DNA of 60,330 nucleotides from Candidatus Latescibacterota bacterium (GTDB lineage Bacteria; Latescibacterota; UBA2968). The DNA lies in NCBI GenBank assembly GCA_022821275.1, contig JAJEDY010000084.1:1-60330 (forward strand). The letters are read 5' to 3'. Positions 1-8,034 of this stretch are shown here, piece by piece. Made by a program: the position numbers and the translations under genes. The stretch's first letter is position 1. The number at the start of each line of letters is the position of its first letter. The notes below the pieces were generated by a model. That model saw only the letters and a list, made by a program, of their open reading frames with translations, was not told where the DNA came from and did no database searches.

Positions 1-136
1 TTCTTACATTGAAGGATGGTATAATCCGCATCGCAGGCATTCTTCCATCGCCTACTATGCACCCATAGCTTATGAAAAGCTGCATCTATCACAGGCTTGG
101 AACACAAGCCCTAAATACTCCACCGAAGCGGGGTAA
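1..136 (+). mobile_element. IS3-family transposase (OrfB), C-terminal fragment running off the left edge
   Basis: Read from base 2, the plus strand is open to a TAA at 134-136 and encodes 44 residues beginning SYIEGWYNPHRRHSS. The pattern Y-I-E-x-x-Y-N-x-x-R-x-H-x-x-x-x-Y-x-x-P is the usual C-terminus of the IS3/IS150 group DDE integrase, just after the last catalytic Glu region. The gene is cut by the window edge, so completeness cannot be judged. The transposase stop lies only six bases before the convergent stop of the FtsX-like permease at 143, so the IS end must be very close to that gene; no terminal inverted repeat could be identified with confidence. Confidence 0.8.
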
Positions 137-142
137 CTCCAA

Positions 143-2638
143 TCAATCCTCTCGCAGGGCTTCAATTGGACTTTCTGAGGCCACCTTCATTGCGTGGACG
201 AAGCCACCTATGAGCGGAAGCAGAATGCCCAATAAAATCGCCGCCAAAATCGTGCCAACGCCAAATCGAAAGCGGTAGGCAAACATCGCGAGCCACTCGT
301 CCATAAAGAAATAAGAGAGCGGAAGCGCGATGACAGCGGCGACCAACCCGGGCAGCGCGTAGTTCAGCACAATCCCACTGGCCATTTTGAATGGCACGGC
401 ACCCAGGACCCTTCGGATGGCTATTTCCTTTCTTCTGCGGGCTACAGCCAGAGAGATCATGCCCAGGGCACCCATTGATGCGATGAGGACAGCACATAGA
501 GCTGCGCCAGATACGATTTTGCTCCAACTGATTTCTTTGGCGTAAAACGCGCGCCTTTCATCTTCTACATAGGAAAATCTCAGCAACCCGTCAATTTTCA
601 GGTCTTTCCAGAGTTCCGTAAGATATGCGCCAAATGCTTCGGCGTTGTCTTCTCGGATACGAATTAATATTTCTCCAGTAATGTGTGACCACTTAGACGG
701 CTCATTGGCGATAGTGATCATGGTAGGCGAGACGGTATGGCGCAAGCTTTGGAAGCGAAAATCTTTAACCACACCGACGATGCGGCCATTTATACCACTT
801 CCGAACACTCGTGATTTCGATCGTTCATCCGCTGGCTCGATCATCTGCCTGATAGGCTCTGACGATATCAGGTGTTTTTGAAAGGCTTCATTCACGATCA
901 CATCACCCTGAATGGGGTTGGGATACAACGGTTTTCCATGTAAGAGCTTCAAACCAACAGTTTTGAGAAAGGAACCATCCACCTGAAAGTAGTTCACGCC
1001 ATCTATCACGCGACCGCTGCTGTCTTTTATCTTGATTGAGTTTGACGATCCGAGTCCTTGATGTGTCCGCATGCAAGATGTCACGAGGGGGTGAGTGGAT
1101 ATAGATTGTTGCAGGCGGTCAATCTCATTTTCGTTTAATCCTAAAGTTTTTAGTCTGACCAAATTCGCCGGTTCAAAACCCGGATCCGTCGCGATCATGA
1201 AATAAGTCTGTTCAAAGATTATAATCGTACAAAAAACAAATACCAATGTCACACCGGACTGAACAGCCATCAAAACCTTCAAGAAAGGTCCAGACCTAAC
1301 CGCCTTCGAGGTTTTGCTCAAAACGCTGATGGCAGACACAGATGACATAAAAGTTGCCGGGTAAATGGCTGTGCCCAGACCTATTAGACAGGCAATCAAT
1401 AGGAAAATGATAGCGTTCTGAAGGGGGGCCACCGAGGACGTGAATGGTGTTTGCAAAATGCCTTCGAGGGAGCTTGATGCTAATTCTGCGACCATCAAGC
1501 CAATAACACAAGCCAAAACGCTGTATCCAAAGCATTCGGCCAATAGCTGGGACCTAAGGTGCCGGCGGTTCGCGCCAAAGATTTGTCTTACACTCAATTC
1601 TTTGACACGCGAATTGAATCGAGCGACATAGAGGAGCACGTAATTCAGATAAGCGACAGATAGAACTAAGACACTTATACCGCCGAGGATATATCTATAT
1701 ACGGGATCTGTACGTGGACGCAAGCCATGCCAGATAAACGATCCACCATGACTATGATGGTGCAACTCTGTAATGGGTTGAAGCTGGGCCTTAAAGGTAT
1801 TTAAATCCCAAGACGAATTGTAAACGGGCCGCTTCTGGACGACCTGCGTGAGCTTTCTCTCTACTATATTTATATGCGATTCGTCTGATAGGCGGACGTA
1901 ATGATCGGAGCTAAAGGCCCAATCCCATTCTCGTTTTGTTTTTTTTTGAAAGGTTGAATACATATTAAAAGGCACAAGAATCTCAAACTTCAGGCTCGAA
2001 TTGTAGGGGGGTGTTTCTACGATGCTCCCTATTTCAACGGGGACTGCATTTTTCTGGTTTCTGGAAAAGGGCCGTGCCGGAGGTTGCATCCATAACACTT
2101 TGCCCACCAAACTGTCAATATCGTTGGAAAGTGTCCGAGCGAATGCGCGTGTGATCACGACTTGTCTTGAACTTGAAAAGAACGTACCGCGAATAAGAGG
2201 AAAGAAAAAAATATCCAAAAAACTTCTATCTACGAATAAGACTTCTTCTGTATTCCGTAGAAAATCTCTGTGAGTACCCACTTGCCACATCGCCTTATTT
2301 TGTAGGAAGGAAGTGATACCTTTTACACGGGTTGTAGTCTCGATCTCTGGGATCTCAACAGATATCACCGATGACAGTGGAACCGGAAAATCGGTTGTCT
2401 CAGTCCATGCACCTGCCATAGGTCCACCTATTGTTTTTTGGTGCTTTACCTTTCCAGTAACGCGGTATATACGATGATGGTCTTGATGGAATCTATCAAA
2501 GCTCCAATTGTACAGGAAGTAAAGCACGCATAGATAGGAGCAGGCAATTCCTATCCCCAAGCCCAGCAAGTTTATTACGGTGTATATTCTATACTTGAAG
2601 GCATTGCGCAACCACGTTCGGAAATAATTGGAAATCAT
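143..2638 (-). CDS. MacB/FtsX-type ABC transporter permease
   Basis: Protein of about 831 residues. It has one N-terminal membrane helix (about residues 15-40), a large periplasmic MacB_PCD-like domain, and helices near 320, 370, 410 and 450. A second periplasmic domain and three C-terminal helices follow, giving the duplicated MacB_PCD-FtsX layout of about 8 helices. The segment RRKEIAIRRVLGA after the sixth helix is typical of FtsX permeases. Such proteins work with a cytoplasmic ATPase in exporting peptides or lipoproteins, or in signalling; no cognate ATPase is encoded here. It is the last gene of the minus-strand peptide-like locus, 62 bases after the propeller lipoprotein. The start is uncertain: an upstream TTG at 2653 is possible, and I prefer the ATG at 2638. 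Confidence 0.85.
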   Translation of the reverse strand: MISNYFRTWLRNAFKYRIYTVINLLGLGIGIACSYLCVLYFLYNWSFDRFHQDHHRIYRVTGKVKHQKTIGGPMAGAWTETTDFPVPLSSVISVEIPEIETTTRVKGITSFLQNKAMWQVGTHRDFLRNTEEVLFVDRSFLDIFFFPLIRGTFFSSSRQVVITRAFARTLSNDIDSLVGKVLWMQPPARPFSRNQKNAVPVEIGSIVETPPYNSSLKFEILVPFNMYSTFQKKTKREWDWAFSSDHYVRLSDESHINIVERKLTQVVQKRPVYNSSWDLNTFKAQLQPITELHHHSHGGSFIWHGLRPRTDPVYRYILGGISVLVLSVAYLNYVLLYVARFNSRVKELSVRQIFGANRRHLRSQLLAECFGYSVLACVIGLMVAELASSSLEGILQTPFTSSVAPLQNAIIFLLIACLIGLGTAIYPATFMSSVSAISVLSKTSKAVRSGPFLKVLMAVQSGVTLVFVFCTIIIFEQTYFMIATDPGFEPANLVRLKTLGLNENEIDRLQQSISTHPLVTSCMRTHQGLGSSNSIKIKDSSGRVIDGVNYFQVDGSFLKTVGLKLLHGKPLYPNPIQGDVIVNEAFQKHLISSEPIRQMIEPADERSKSRVFGSGINGRIVGVVKDFRFQSLRHTVSPTMITIANEPSKWSHITGEILIRIREDNAEAFGAYLTELWKDLKIDGLLRFSYVEDERRAFYAKEISWSKIVSGAALCAVLIASMGALGMISLAVARRRKEIAIRRVLGAVPFKMASGIVLNYALPGLVAAVIALPLSYFFMDEWLAMFAYRFRFGVGTILAAILLGILLPLIGGFVHAMKVASESPIEALRED

Positions 2639-2700
2639 CGGTTGGTTATCCAAATCCTATTCTTTGTGATAAAGAGACGCACACGACTTGACTTTCACCA

Positions 2701-3792
2701 TTAGCCGATAGGGGTTTCAAGAGGGTCAATGAGACGATAGACACGAATCCTGCCATTCGTATCTTCATCATCCGCAGGAGGTGAGTACTTATATACAAAC
2801 ATCTCACTACAAGAAAAAACATTGTATAAATCTAGTTCATTTTTTACCTCTTGTGTCGAAGGATGCACGCTCAGGTCTGATAGAAGTATAAGAGTTGTAC
2901 TTTTTGATGGATCATTAAAAAGGTACCTGAGCAAAATATCTCCCGAAGATAGGGAGTGCATTCCGTCCAATCTGCTGAAATTGTCTATATTTTTTGCTAA
3001 TTCTTTTTCGGTTTTGCTATAGTCCGTTTTAACGCTAATAAATTTGGGATGATTTGTGGTTATAGGCGCGAGAAAACGTCGTGTTGTCAGATCAATTCTC
3101 ATGATTTTTTCTTCCCAAGGTCGAGCAAAGTATATCATCTTTCGCGCCTCGTCGTATGCAATGCCTTGATTACGCCCAAAAAACCAAAAGAGGTTGTCAT
3201 ATTGAGAGTCGCTGACTTTGAACTTGGCGATGTCTTCGCCTGTATCAAGGGAGGTAACGCAAAGCATACCGTTTTTGTTTTTCTCTGAATAAGTATGAAT
3301 AAGATTGTGCCCATTAGAAACCAACATGCGATGAATGAAACGTCTTTCAGACAACTTTACTATCCCTACAAATTCACCTTTGAACGAGAAGCGAAGAATT
3401 CCCCCGGTCCCCGCATCGTAGATCAGCATTTGGTCGGTATTAGGGATAATCGTTGGCTCGCTCGGTATCTTGTACTGGCCTTTGCCATCCCCGCGACTGC
3501 CAATGGTCCACTTATAGCTTCCGTCTATGCCGAAAACTTCCACGCGACGTCTCATAACATCCAAAGCAATGATATAGTCCTCCAAAACGGTAATAGAGCC
3601 TACAATCCCAAGTGCTGGTCCCGACTCTGGGAACTCAAGTATGATGTCATCAACCAATGAAAGTTGGGCTCCTTGCGCTTTAAGGGCGATCACATCTTGC
3701 TGATTTTCAACAGCACTTTTTTCGCAACTCCCAAAGATGAGAAAGAGGAGTACCAACCACCTCACTGGAACCAATAACTTTTTTTCCTTCAT
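2701..3792 (-). CDS. six-bladed beta-propeller lipoprotein
   Basis: About 363 residues. The chosen ATG at 3792 follows AGAAGGA at good spacing and gives a clean lipoprotein signal: basic MKEKK, a hydrophobic core, then LIFGSC with Cys23 as the lipidated residue. A longer in-frame start at 3885 would bury this signal and is rejected. The mature part repeats short strands of the kind seen in NHL/6-bladed propellers, with phrases such as DVMRRRVEVFG and IPNTDQMLIYD. In Bacteroidetes, proteins of this type often sit beside small secreted or natural-product-like peptides, which fits the 74-residue peptide gene just upstream. Specific function is unknown; a surface-exposed binding or export accessory role is inferred. 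Confidence 0.75.
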   Translation of the reverse strand: MKEKKLLVPVRWLVLLFLIFGSCEKSAVENQQDVIALKAQGAQLSLVDDIILEFPESGPALGIVGSITVLEDYIIALDVMRRRVEVFGIDGSYKWTIGSRGDGKGQYKIPSEPTIIPNTDQMLIYDAGTGGILRFSFKGEFVGIVKLSERRFIHRMLVSNGHNLIHTYSEKNKNGMLCVTSLDTGEDIAKFKVSDSQYDNLFWFFGRNQGIAYDEARKMIYFARPWEEKIMRIDLTTRRFLAPITTNHPKFISVKTDYSKTEKELAKNIDNFSRLDGMHSLSSGDILLRYLFNDPSKSTTLILLSDLSVHPSTQEVKNELDLYNVFSCSEMFVYKYSPPADDEDTNGRIRVYRLIDPLETPIG

Positions 3793-3911
3793 TAGTGATA
3801 ATCCTTCTATTATCGTTGAATCGGTGTTCCTGGCCTGTTTAAAGAGAACCCTGGTCAAATTCGAGCCCATCAAGCTCGGTTGCACACTTTTCTTTTTCTT
3901 AGACGAGGGAC

Positions 3912-4136
3912 TCAGCAGTCGATAGTCGTCTTGGTGCCATTGGCACCTTGCCGCTCAATTTTCACACAACCGATACCACACGTTGGATCTCCGGCAGATT
4001 TAACACAATGATAGAGTTGGCCTCCGTTTTCGGTAGTCTCTATATGCTTCCAGCGGGATCCGTTCTCGTCGTCCTCGTATCCGTAGATACGCAGAGAAAT
4101 AGTCCAAAATTCCTCAGGTTTTGTCAAGGTTTTCAT
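3912..4136 (-). CDS. small Cys-containing peptide, candidate natural-product precursor
   Basis: A 74-residue product. The ATG at 4136 is preceded by a very strong Shine-Dalgarno (AAAGGAGGTGATAAT), which decides the start over a longer frame reaching 4229. The peptide has no hydrophobic signal. It starts MKTLTKPEEFW, has an acidic stretch EDDEN in the middle, and carries four Cys (44, 53, 57, 74) in a Gly/Thr-rich C-terminal half, the last being the C-terminal residue. I recognise no family. Its size, strong ribosome site, Cys-rich tail and neighbours (subtilase, redoxin, carrier protein, propeller lipoprotein, FtsX permease) make a ribosomally made, processed or disulfide-bonded peptide the most attractive reading, but this is inference. 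A repeat-containing leader lies 100 bases upstream. Confidence 0.6.
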   Translation of the reverse strand: MKTLTKPEEFWTISLRIYGYEDDENGSRWKHIETTENGGQLYHCVKSAGDPTCGIGCVKIERQGANGTKTTIDC

Positions 4137-4237
4137 ATTATCACCTCCTTTCTTTATTTGAGTCAAATCAAAGTGGCGTGCGCATATTATAACGCACCTT
4201 ACTTGATGGGCTCCAATAAATAAAACCATTCTCTCTG

Positions 4238-4350
4238 GCTCACATTTCCAAATGCTTGAGCTGCTCCCGGATTACCCCAGGTAGGGACAAGCATCGCAGC
4301 CTTGGGAGCTACTGCTGACACTCGACTCGCTAGGACCTGTCAGCGGCTAT
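4238..4350. repeat. structured repeat element, copy 1 (leader of peptide gene)
   Basis: This shares two blocks with the copy at 7581-7658: an imperfect palindrome GCTCACATTTCCAAATGCTT plus GAGC, and a hairpin whose arms GCTGACA and TGTCAGC flank a conserved loop CTCGACTCGCTAGG. Copy 1 has about 40 extra bases between the blocks, which form a further stem with arms GCTCCC and GGGAGC. Read on the minus strand it lies in the presumed 5' leader of the 74-residue peptide gene, about 100 bases before its ATG. No family of riboswitch was recognised. Confidence 0.6.
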
Positions 4351-4387
4351 TTACATCAACACTTTTGTAAGGTCATATCCATAAATA

Positions 4388-5110
4388 TCAATAAATAAAT
4401 GTAGATAAAGAAGTAATATCAAATTCTTTAGCAATGATTTGAGAATAGGTCAATCCTTTGAGATGATCGTTCAGAAGTGGTTTTTGTAATCGCAAATGTC
4501 TTTGAATCACACCGAAAAAGAGGACTGTATTTTGAGGGCGGTCCTTTGAGGGCAAATGGCAATGCGTTATAATATTTTTTTTGTTCACAACAAAAATAGC
4601 TGGAGTGCGATGAGTGAGTAACTCATTTTGGAATAGCATGTTCTCAGTATCCGAAAGCAATTCGTAATGCAGATTAAAACTCCTTTTGTATCTTTTTAAC
4701 ACGCCCGCGGGAGCATTGGCAAACGCATAAATTGGAAAGCGTTTTTCGGGGTCCTGATTCTGGTACACATGCGCCAGTAACTTTATCTGGGTGATTAGAC
4801 AGGGCTGACAGTCTCGCGGCTTGAAGACCAGAACCAATCCTTTTCCTGTTTCGGAAAAGTCCGTTGAAATCCAATCGCCATTTATGTTTTTCAATTGCAA
4901 CTTCGGAAATTCTTGCCCTTGATAATTGGATGCATAGGTAGAAGTATTTATATGCTCCTTGTAATCTGCATTCACTTTTCGAAGCTCTCTAAGTTCCTCC
5001 CAACGACGAGCGTTCGTATTTCTCAACTTCCATACCCCAAATAACGCAACGAAAAGAAAAACAGATAGAAGGATATTTAAAATCAGTGATATTTTCCGAA
5101 TTTCTGGCAT
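4388..5110 (-). CDS. membrane-anchored thioredoxin-like redoxin (AhpC/TSA-TlpA type)
   Basis: A 240-residue protein with one N-terminal membrane helix (about residues 8-27), a short coiled linker rich in Arg/Glu, then a redoxin fold with the catalytic CxxC at Cys101-Gln-Pro-Cys104 in the context FKPRDCQPC. It probably faces the periplasm and makes, reduces or isomerises disulfides. It follows the S8 protease gene by 17 bases, so the two are co-transcribed, and precedes the Cys-containing peptide gene across the repeat element. That context suggests it acts on the Cys residues of the peptide, which is an inference. The start ATG at 5110 has AAGGA nine bases upstream. Confidence 0.8.
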   Translation of the reverse strand: MPEIRKISLILNILLSVFLFVALFGVWKLRNTNARRWEELRELRKVNADYKEHINTSTYASNYQGQEFPKLQLKNINGDWISTDFSETGKGLVLVFKPRDCQPCLITQIKLLAHVYQNQDPEKRFPIYAFANAPAGVLKRYKRSFNLHYELLSDTENMLFQNELLTHRTPAIFVVNKKNIITHCHLPSKDRPQNTVLFFGVIQRHLRLQKPLLNDHLKGLTYSQIIAKEFDITSLSTFIY

Positions 5111-5127
5111 TTATTCTTTCCTTGATC

Positions 5128-7020
5128 TCAAAAAAAATTAATAACAACATCGGCCATCTTTTTGCGTCCTTTTGCGCTAATGATCTCAGTAGCTGGAATG
5201 CAATGCGTTGATTCCAAAGTCAATATGGTTTGACAAATTTCCTCTCTACAAAGCGGCTGGTTGACGACTGTATGAACAGTGTCATTAACAACTTTTTTCT
5301 TGTCGCTAAAAACGAGCAGAATAACTTTTCCTTTTCCCAAGCTCTCTAACACGCGGATATTTTCCTGTATAAAATCAGGCTCGTCGATAGAATTAACGAG
5401 CAGGATATAGGCATCGGGGACGGTTCCAAAAAGCAAGATCAATGAGGGCAAAGTGTAACTCTGAGATTTTTCGTAAAAGTTATGAGGTATAATACCTGAC
5501 TGACCGCCAACAATGATGATGTCCGGATCTAATTGTTCGATACCGACCATAGCGGAATTTAGGAGTGGGATGTGCAAATCCATGGGAATTTGGATGCTCT
5601 GATGCCCATCATATCCATTTGGAAATGTAAAATCGAAATCAAATAATGCAGACTGGTGTTCTGTGCCCAGTTGACCAACTTTATAGCCCATGTTTTGCAA
5701 TTGTTTTCTGAGTGCCAGTTGAGCGGTGAACTTCCCTTGCTGCGGTCCTGTGCCAAATATGCCCACGACAGGTTTTTGGCTTCTGCTTCTCCAATCATAA
5801 GTTTTGGTCAAAGCCTCATAAGTTGCAAAATCAATGGTCGGTGCTGCACAATGCAGATGTTTTTCTTCAAATGCTTTACATAACCTTTCGTATTGATTAT
5901 TTGCAATGGGGCTCAGACTGTAAACGTTCTTGTTATGCTTCAATGCCAATTCCAGAGATTCTTGCAACACATCGCGTTTCTTAATCCGGCTAATTTCATC
6001 CAAATAACCCAAAACGAGCGTATCGCCGTATTGAAGACAGTCTTCCAAATTTTTTTGTATGATCAAATTAGATTCGACCCCACCAATAACCTCCCCACAA
6101 TCTTTGCCTATGGTTCTTTTTCCAACAACGTCAGCTACCCTTGCTATTCTGAACGGCAATAACTCCTGAAACCGCACCAACCCATGCATTTCTTTGTTAT
6201 AAGGAAAAATAACAGCCTCTTCTATCCAGCCTGGCGCGTTTGCCTTATCTATATCCCGGATAGAAACGTCTGAGTGAGACATCCCGCTCATCGCATAAGT
6301 GCTGCTATCTACCAGTTCGGGACATTGGCTTAAGGAGTGCATCTTCAAAATTTCTGTCAGATTGTTGAACGTGATACCACCATATTTTTCTATTAGCAGA
6401 GCAATCAAACCAGAAATATGCGGAGCCGCGAAGCTCGATCCACCCATAAATATCTGTTTGCCTTCCAGCCAATTGAGGCGTTGACGATCGCCCCGTGCGA
6501 CAAACTGTATTTTTTGATACGGGTCAAAAAAGTAATCAAACTTTCCATTGATTTTTCCTCCTGCTACGCCAAAAACATTGGGAAAAGACGCGGGAATACT
6601 CGGTTGTCCATCATTTGATGTCGCAGCAACAATGAACGTCTGGTGTTTGTGTGCAAAATCACAGGCCTCCTTCAAAACATCACTATCGCTCTCATCCAGA
6701 GTGCCTAAACTCAAATTGATAATGTGACAGTGATGCTCAACACACCAGTAGATCGCTTTGCACAAAATGTCCATTGTCGTTATCAATTCTGACTCAAAAA
6801 TTTTGACAGGCAAAAATTCAGCATTGGGAGCTTTAGAGTGGATGACGCCAATACAGGCTGTACCGTGGCCTATCATATCCTTGTAATTTGAATCCTGATC
6901 GCCATTGCAGAAACTGGTACCATTCAACACATGCACATTTTTGTGGCCGACGTTAAAACCGCTATCAATAACGCCGATCCGAATCCCTGCACCTGTTAGC
7001 CCAGAAAAAAAATGCGCCAT
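5128..7020 (-). CDS. subtilisin-like S8 peptidase fused to a DUF1611-like P-loop domain
   Basis: 630 residues from the ATG at 7020, which has AAAGG seven bases upstream; a TTG at 7035 is a weaker alternative. The N-terminal third is a subtilase with a complete triad: Asp19 in VIDSG, His52 in GHGTACIG, Ser196 in GGSSFAAPH, and the oxyanion Asn135 in ATSNDG. There is no signal peptide or propeptide, so it is probably cytoplasmic, like RiPP maturation proteases of the PatA/PatG kind. The C-terminal half (about 270-630) resembles DUF1611 proteins, with a P-loop GTGPQQGK at 423-430 and a downstream DPDIIIVGGQSG motif; the family includes the D-glutamate N-acyltransferase DgcN. I know of no described protein with this fusion. 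It lies between a carrier protein and a redoxin gene. Confidence 0.8.
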   Translation of the reverse strand: MAHFFSGLTGAGIRIGVIDSGFNVGHKNVHVLNGTSFCNGDQDSNYKDMIGHGTACIGVIHSKAPNAEFLPVKIFESELITTMDILCKAIYWCVEHHCHIINLSLGTLDESDSDVLKEACDFAHKHQTFIVAATSNDGQPSIPASFPNVFGVAGGKINGKFDYFFDPYQKIQFVARGDRQRLNWLEGKQIFMGGSSFAAPHISGLIALLIEKYGGITFNNLTEILKMHSLSQCPELVDSSTYAMSGMSHSDVSIRDIDKANAPGWIEEAVIFPYNKEMHGLVRFQELLPFRIARVADVVGKRTIGKDCGEVIGGVESNLIIQKNLEDCLQYGDTLVLGYLDEISRIKKRDVLQESLELALKHNKNVYSLSPIANNQYERLCKAFEEKHLHCAAPTIDFATYEALTKTYDWRSRSQKPVVGIFGTGPQQGKFTAQLALRKQLQNMGYKVGQLGTEHQSALFDFDFTFPNGYDGHQSIQIPMDLHIPLLNSAMVGIEQLDPDIIIVGGQSGIIPHNFYEKSQSYTLPSLILLFGTVPDAYILLVNSIDEPDFIQENIRVLESLGKGKVILLVFSDKKKVVNDTVHTVVNQPLCREEICQTILTLESTHCIPATEIISAKGRKKMADVVINFF

Positions 7021-7153
7021 CAAAAAACCTTTCAATACGCGATGTGTGACTTTAAAATCGCCACAGAATCATGCCGACAAACAGATATAAGAAAGTCAAA
7101 ACTACTGGATTACTGGCATTGTGCCTTCGCGGCTAACATCCTGCCGCAATGAC

Positions 7154-7173
7154 GGGCGAGGCATGCCTCGCCC
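7154..7173. repeat. REP-like perfect palindrome
   Basis: A 20-base perfect palindrome with half-site GGGCGAGGCA, followed by CCTACA. Palindromes of this general form are common dispersed intergenic elements in many bacteria. It sits in the 224-base gap between the carrier-protein gene and the S8 protease gene, and could weaken transcription between them or stabilise mRNA ends. Confidence 0.55.
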
Positions 7174-7243
7174 CTACAATGGATAACTGACCACTGATTG
7201 CTTGTTTTTTTCACCATTATTCTAAAGTCACACCTGACGTCTT

Positions 7244-7516
7244 TCAATATGTTTCAGTGGTTAATTTCCCATAGATATACGTCGCTACCGAATGTGTGGA
7301 AGTGAGCATGTCTTCTGTGAGTTCTTCGTCCTCCACGATCACATCAAATGCATCCTCTAAGCCTGTCACCAGGGCCAGTGTGGAAATAGAATCGAGTATA
7401 GAAGCCAAAGGAAGATTGCCCCAATCTATATCATCGGATGGAACTTCACGGTCTAATGCTCTCAGGACCAGACCTTGAATCTGATTCTCAATCTCAGATA
7501 TTGTATTTTCTGTCAT
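7244..7516 (-). CDS. acyl carrier protein-like phosphopantetheine-binding protein
   Basis: A 90-residue acidic protein with the carrier-protein signature LDSISTLALV followed by LEDAF. Ser43 is the expected 4'-phosphopantetheine attachment residue in the D-S motif before helix II. Length and helical pattern fit a stand-alone ACP or PCP. It is not next to fatty-acid genes. It is upstream of the S8-DUF1611 gene, 224 bases away on the same strand, so it is more likely a dedicated carrier for that locus than the housekeeping AcpP. The partner that loads it is not in the window. Repeat copy 2 lies in its leader, about 65 bases before the ATG. Confidence 0.8.
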   Translation of the reverse strand: MTENTISEIENQIQGLVLRALDREVPSDDIDWGNLPLASILDSISTLALVTGLEDAFDVIVEDEELTEDMLTSTHSVATYIYGKLTTETY

Positions 7517-7580
7517 AAAATTTTATATCCGGTTACGCAATGGTTGACAAACGAACCCCCAAAAGGTATCTTACCATCAA

Positions 7581-7658
7581 GCTCACATTCCCAAATGCTT
7601 GAGCTTTGAACTGCTGCCGCCGACACTCGACTTGCCAGGGTCTGTCGGCGGCTTTTTT
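7581..7658. repeat. structured repeat element, copy 2 (leader of carrier-protein gene)
   Basis: The partner of the element at 4238-4350. It has an imperfect palindrome (GCTCA...TGAGC when read on the minus strand, with inner CATT/AATG) and a strong hairpin with arms GCCGCCGACA and TGTCGGCGGC followed on the plus strand by TTTTTT. On the plus strand it looks like an intrinsic terminator, but no plus-strand gene precedes it. On the minus strand it is the first part of the leader of the carrier-protein gene, just after a promoter-like TTGAAA (7690-7695) and TATACA/TACATT. Confidence 0.6.
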
Positions 7659-7683
7659 ATGATGTGAATGTATATAATTGCCC

Positions 7684-8034
7684 TTATAGTTTCAAGCCCG
7701 AAAGTTTGTCCTGACCTGCAAAATTTGTCCCAGATTCTACTTTTTTCCGATATGTGGTCGGACTAACGCCATGCTTCTCTTTGAAAACCTTGCTAAAAGT
7801 CGATAAAGATGCAAATCCACACAGGTAAGCAATTTCTGAAAGGGTATATGATGTGTTCTTCAACGCTTCCTCAGCCTTTGTTAGACGTACATTCCGAAGG
7901 CATATCCTGAACGGCATTCTCAAGTGCTTTTTAAACAATTTATATCCATAGCTTTCCGAGAACCTGAAATGACGTATGACATCTTTAAATTTCAGCTTTG
8001 GATTGCTGTAATTCGCTTCCAAAAATGATTCCAA
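7684..8034 (-). CDS. AraC-family helix-turn-helix domain, separated from its receiver domain by a TAG
   Basis: This reading frame carries a full AraC/XylS DNA-binding domain: first HTH around FKDVIRHFRFSESYGYKLFK, second with LSEIAYLCGFASLSTFSKVF and the family ending HGVSPTTYRKK. Its first codon (TTG at 8034) directly follows the TAG that ends the receiver-domain frame at 8035-8037, in the same frame and with no Shine-Dalgarno. The natural gene is therefore a 242-codon response regulator of the receiver-AraC type, now interrupted. Expression of the DNA-binding half would need TAG readthrough or reinitiation. It may also be a decaying gene or a sequence error. Confidence 0.65.
   Translation of the reverse strand: MESFLEANYSNPKLKFKDVIRHFRFSESYGYKLFKKHLRMPFRICLRNVRLTKAEEALKNTSYTLSEIAYLCGFASLSTFSKVFKEKHGVSPTTYRKKVESGTNFAGQDKLSGLKL

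Noticed and set aside
7581-7658. Calling repeat copy 2 simply a terminator
   Set aside because: No plus-strand gene precedes it, and the related copy 1 lacks a T run but keeps the conserved loop and palindrome.
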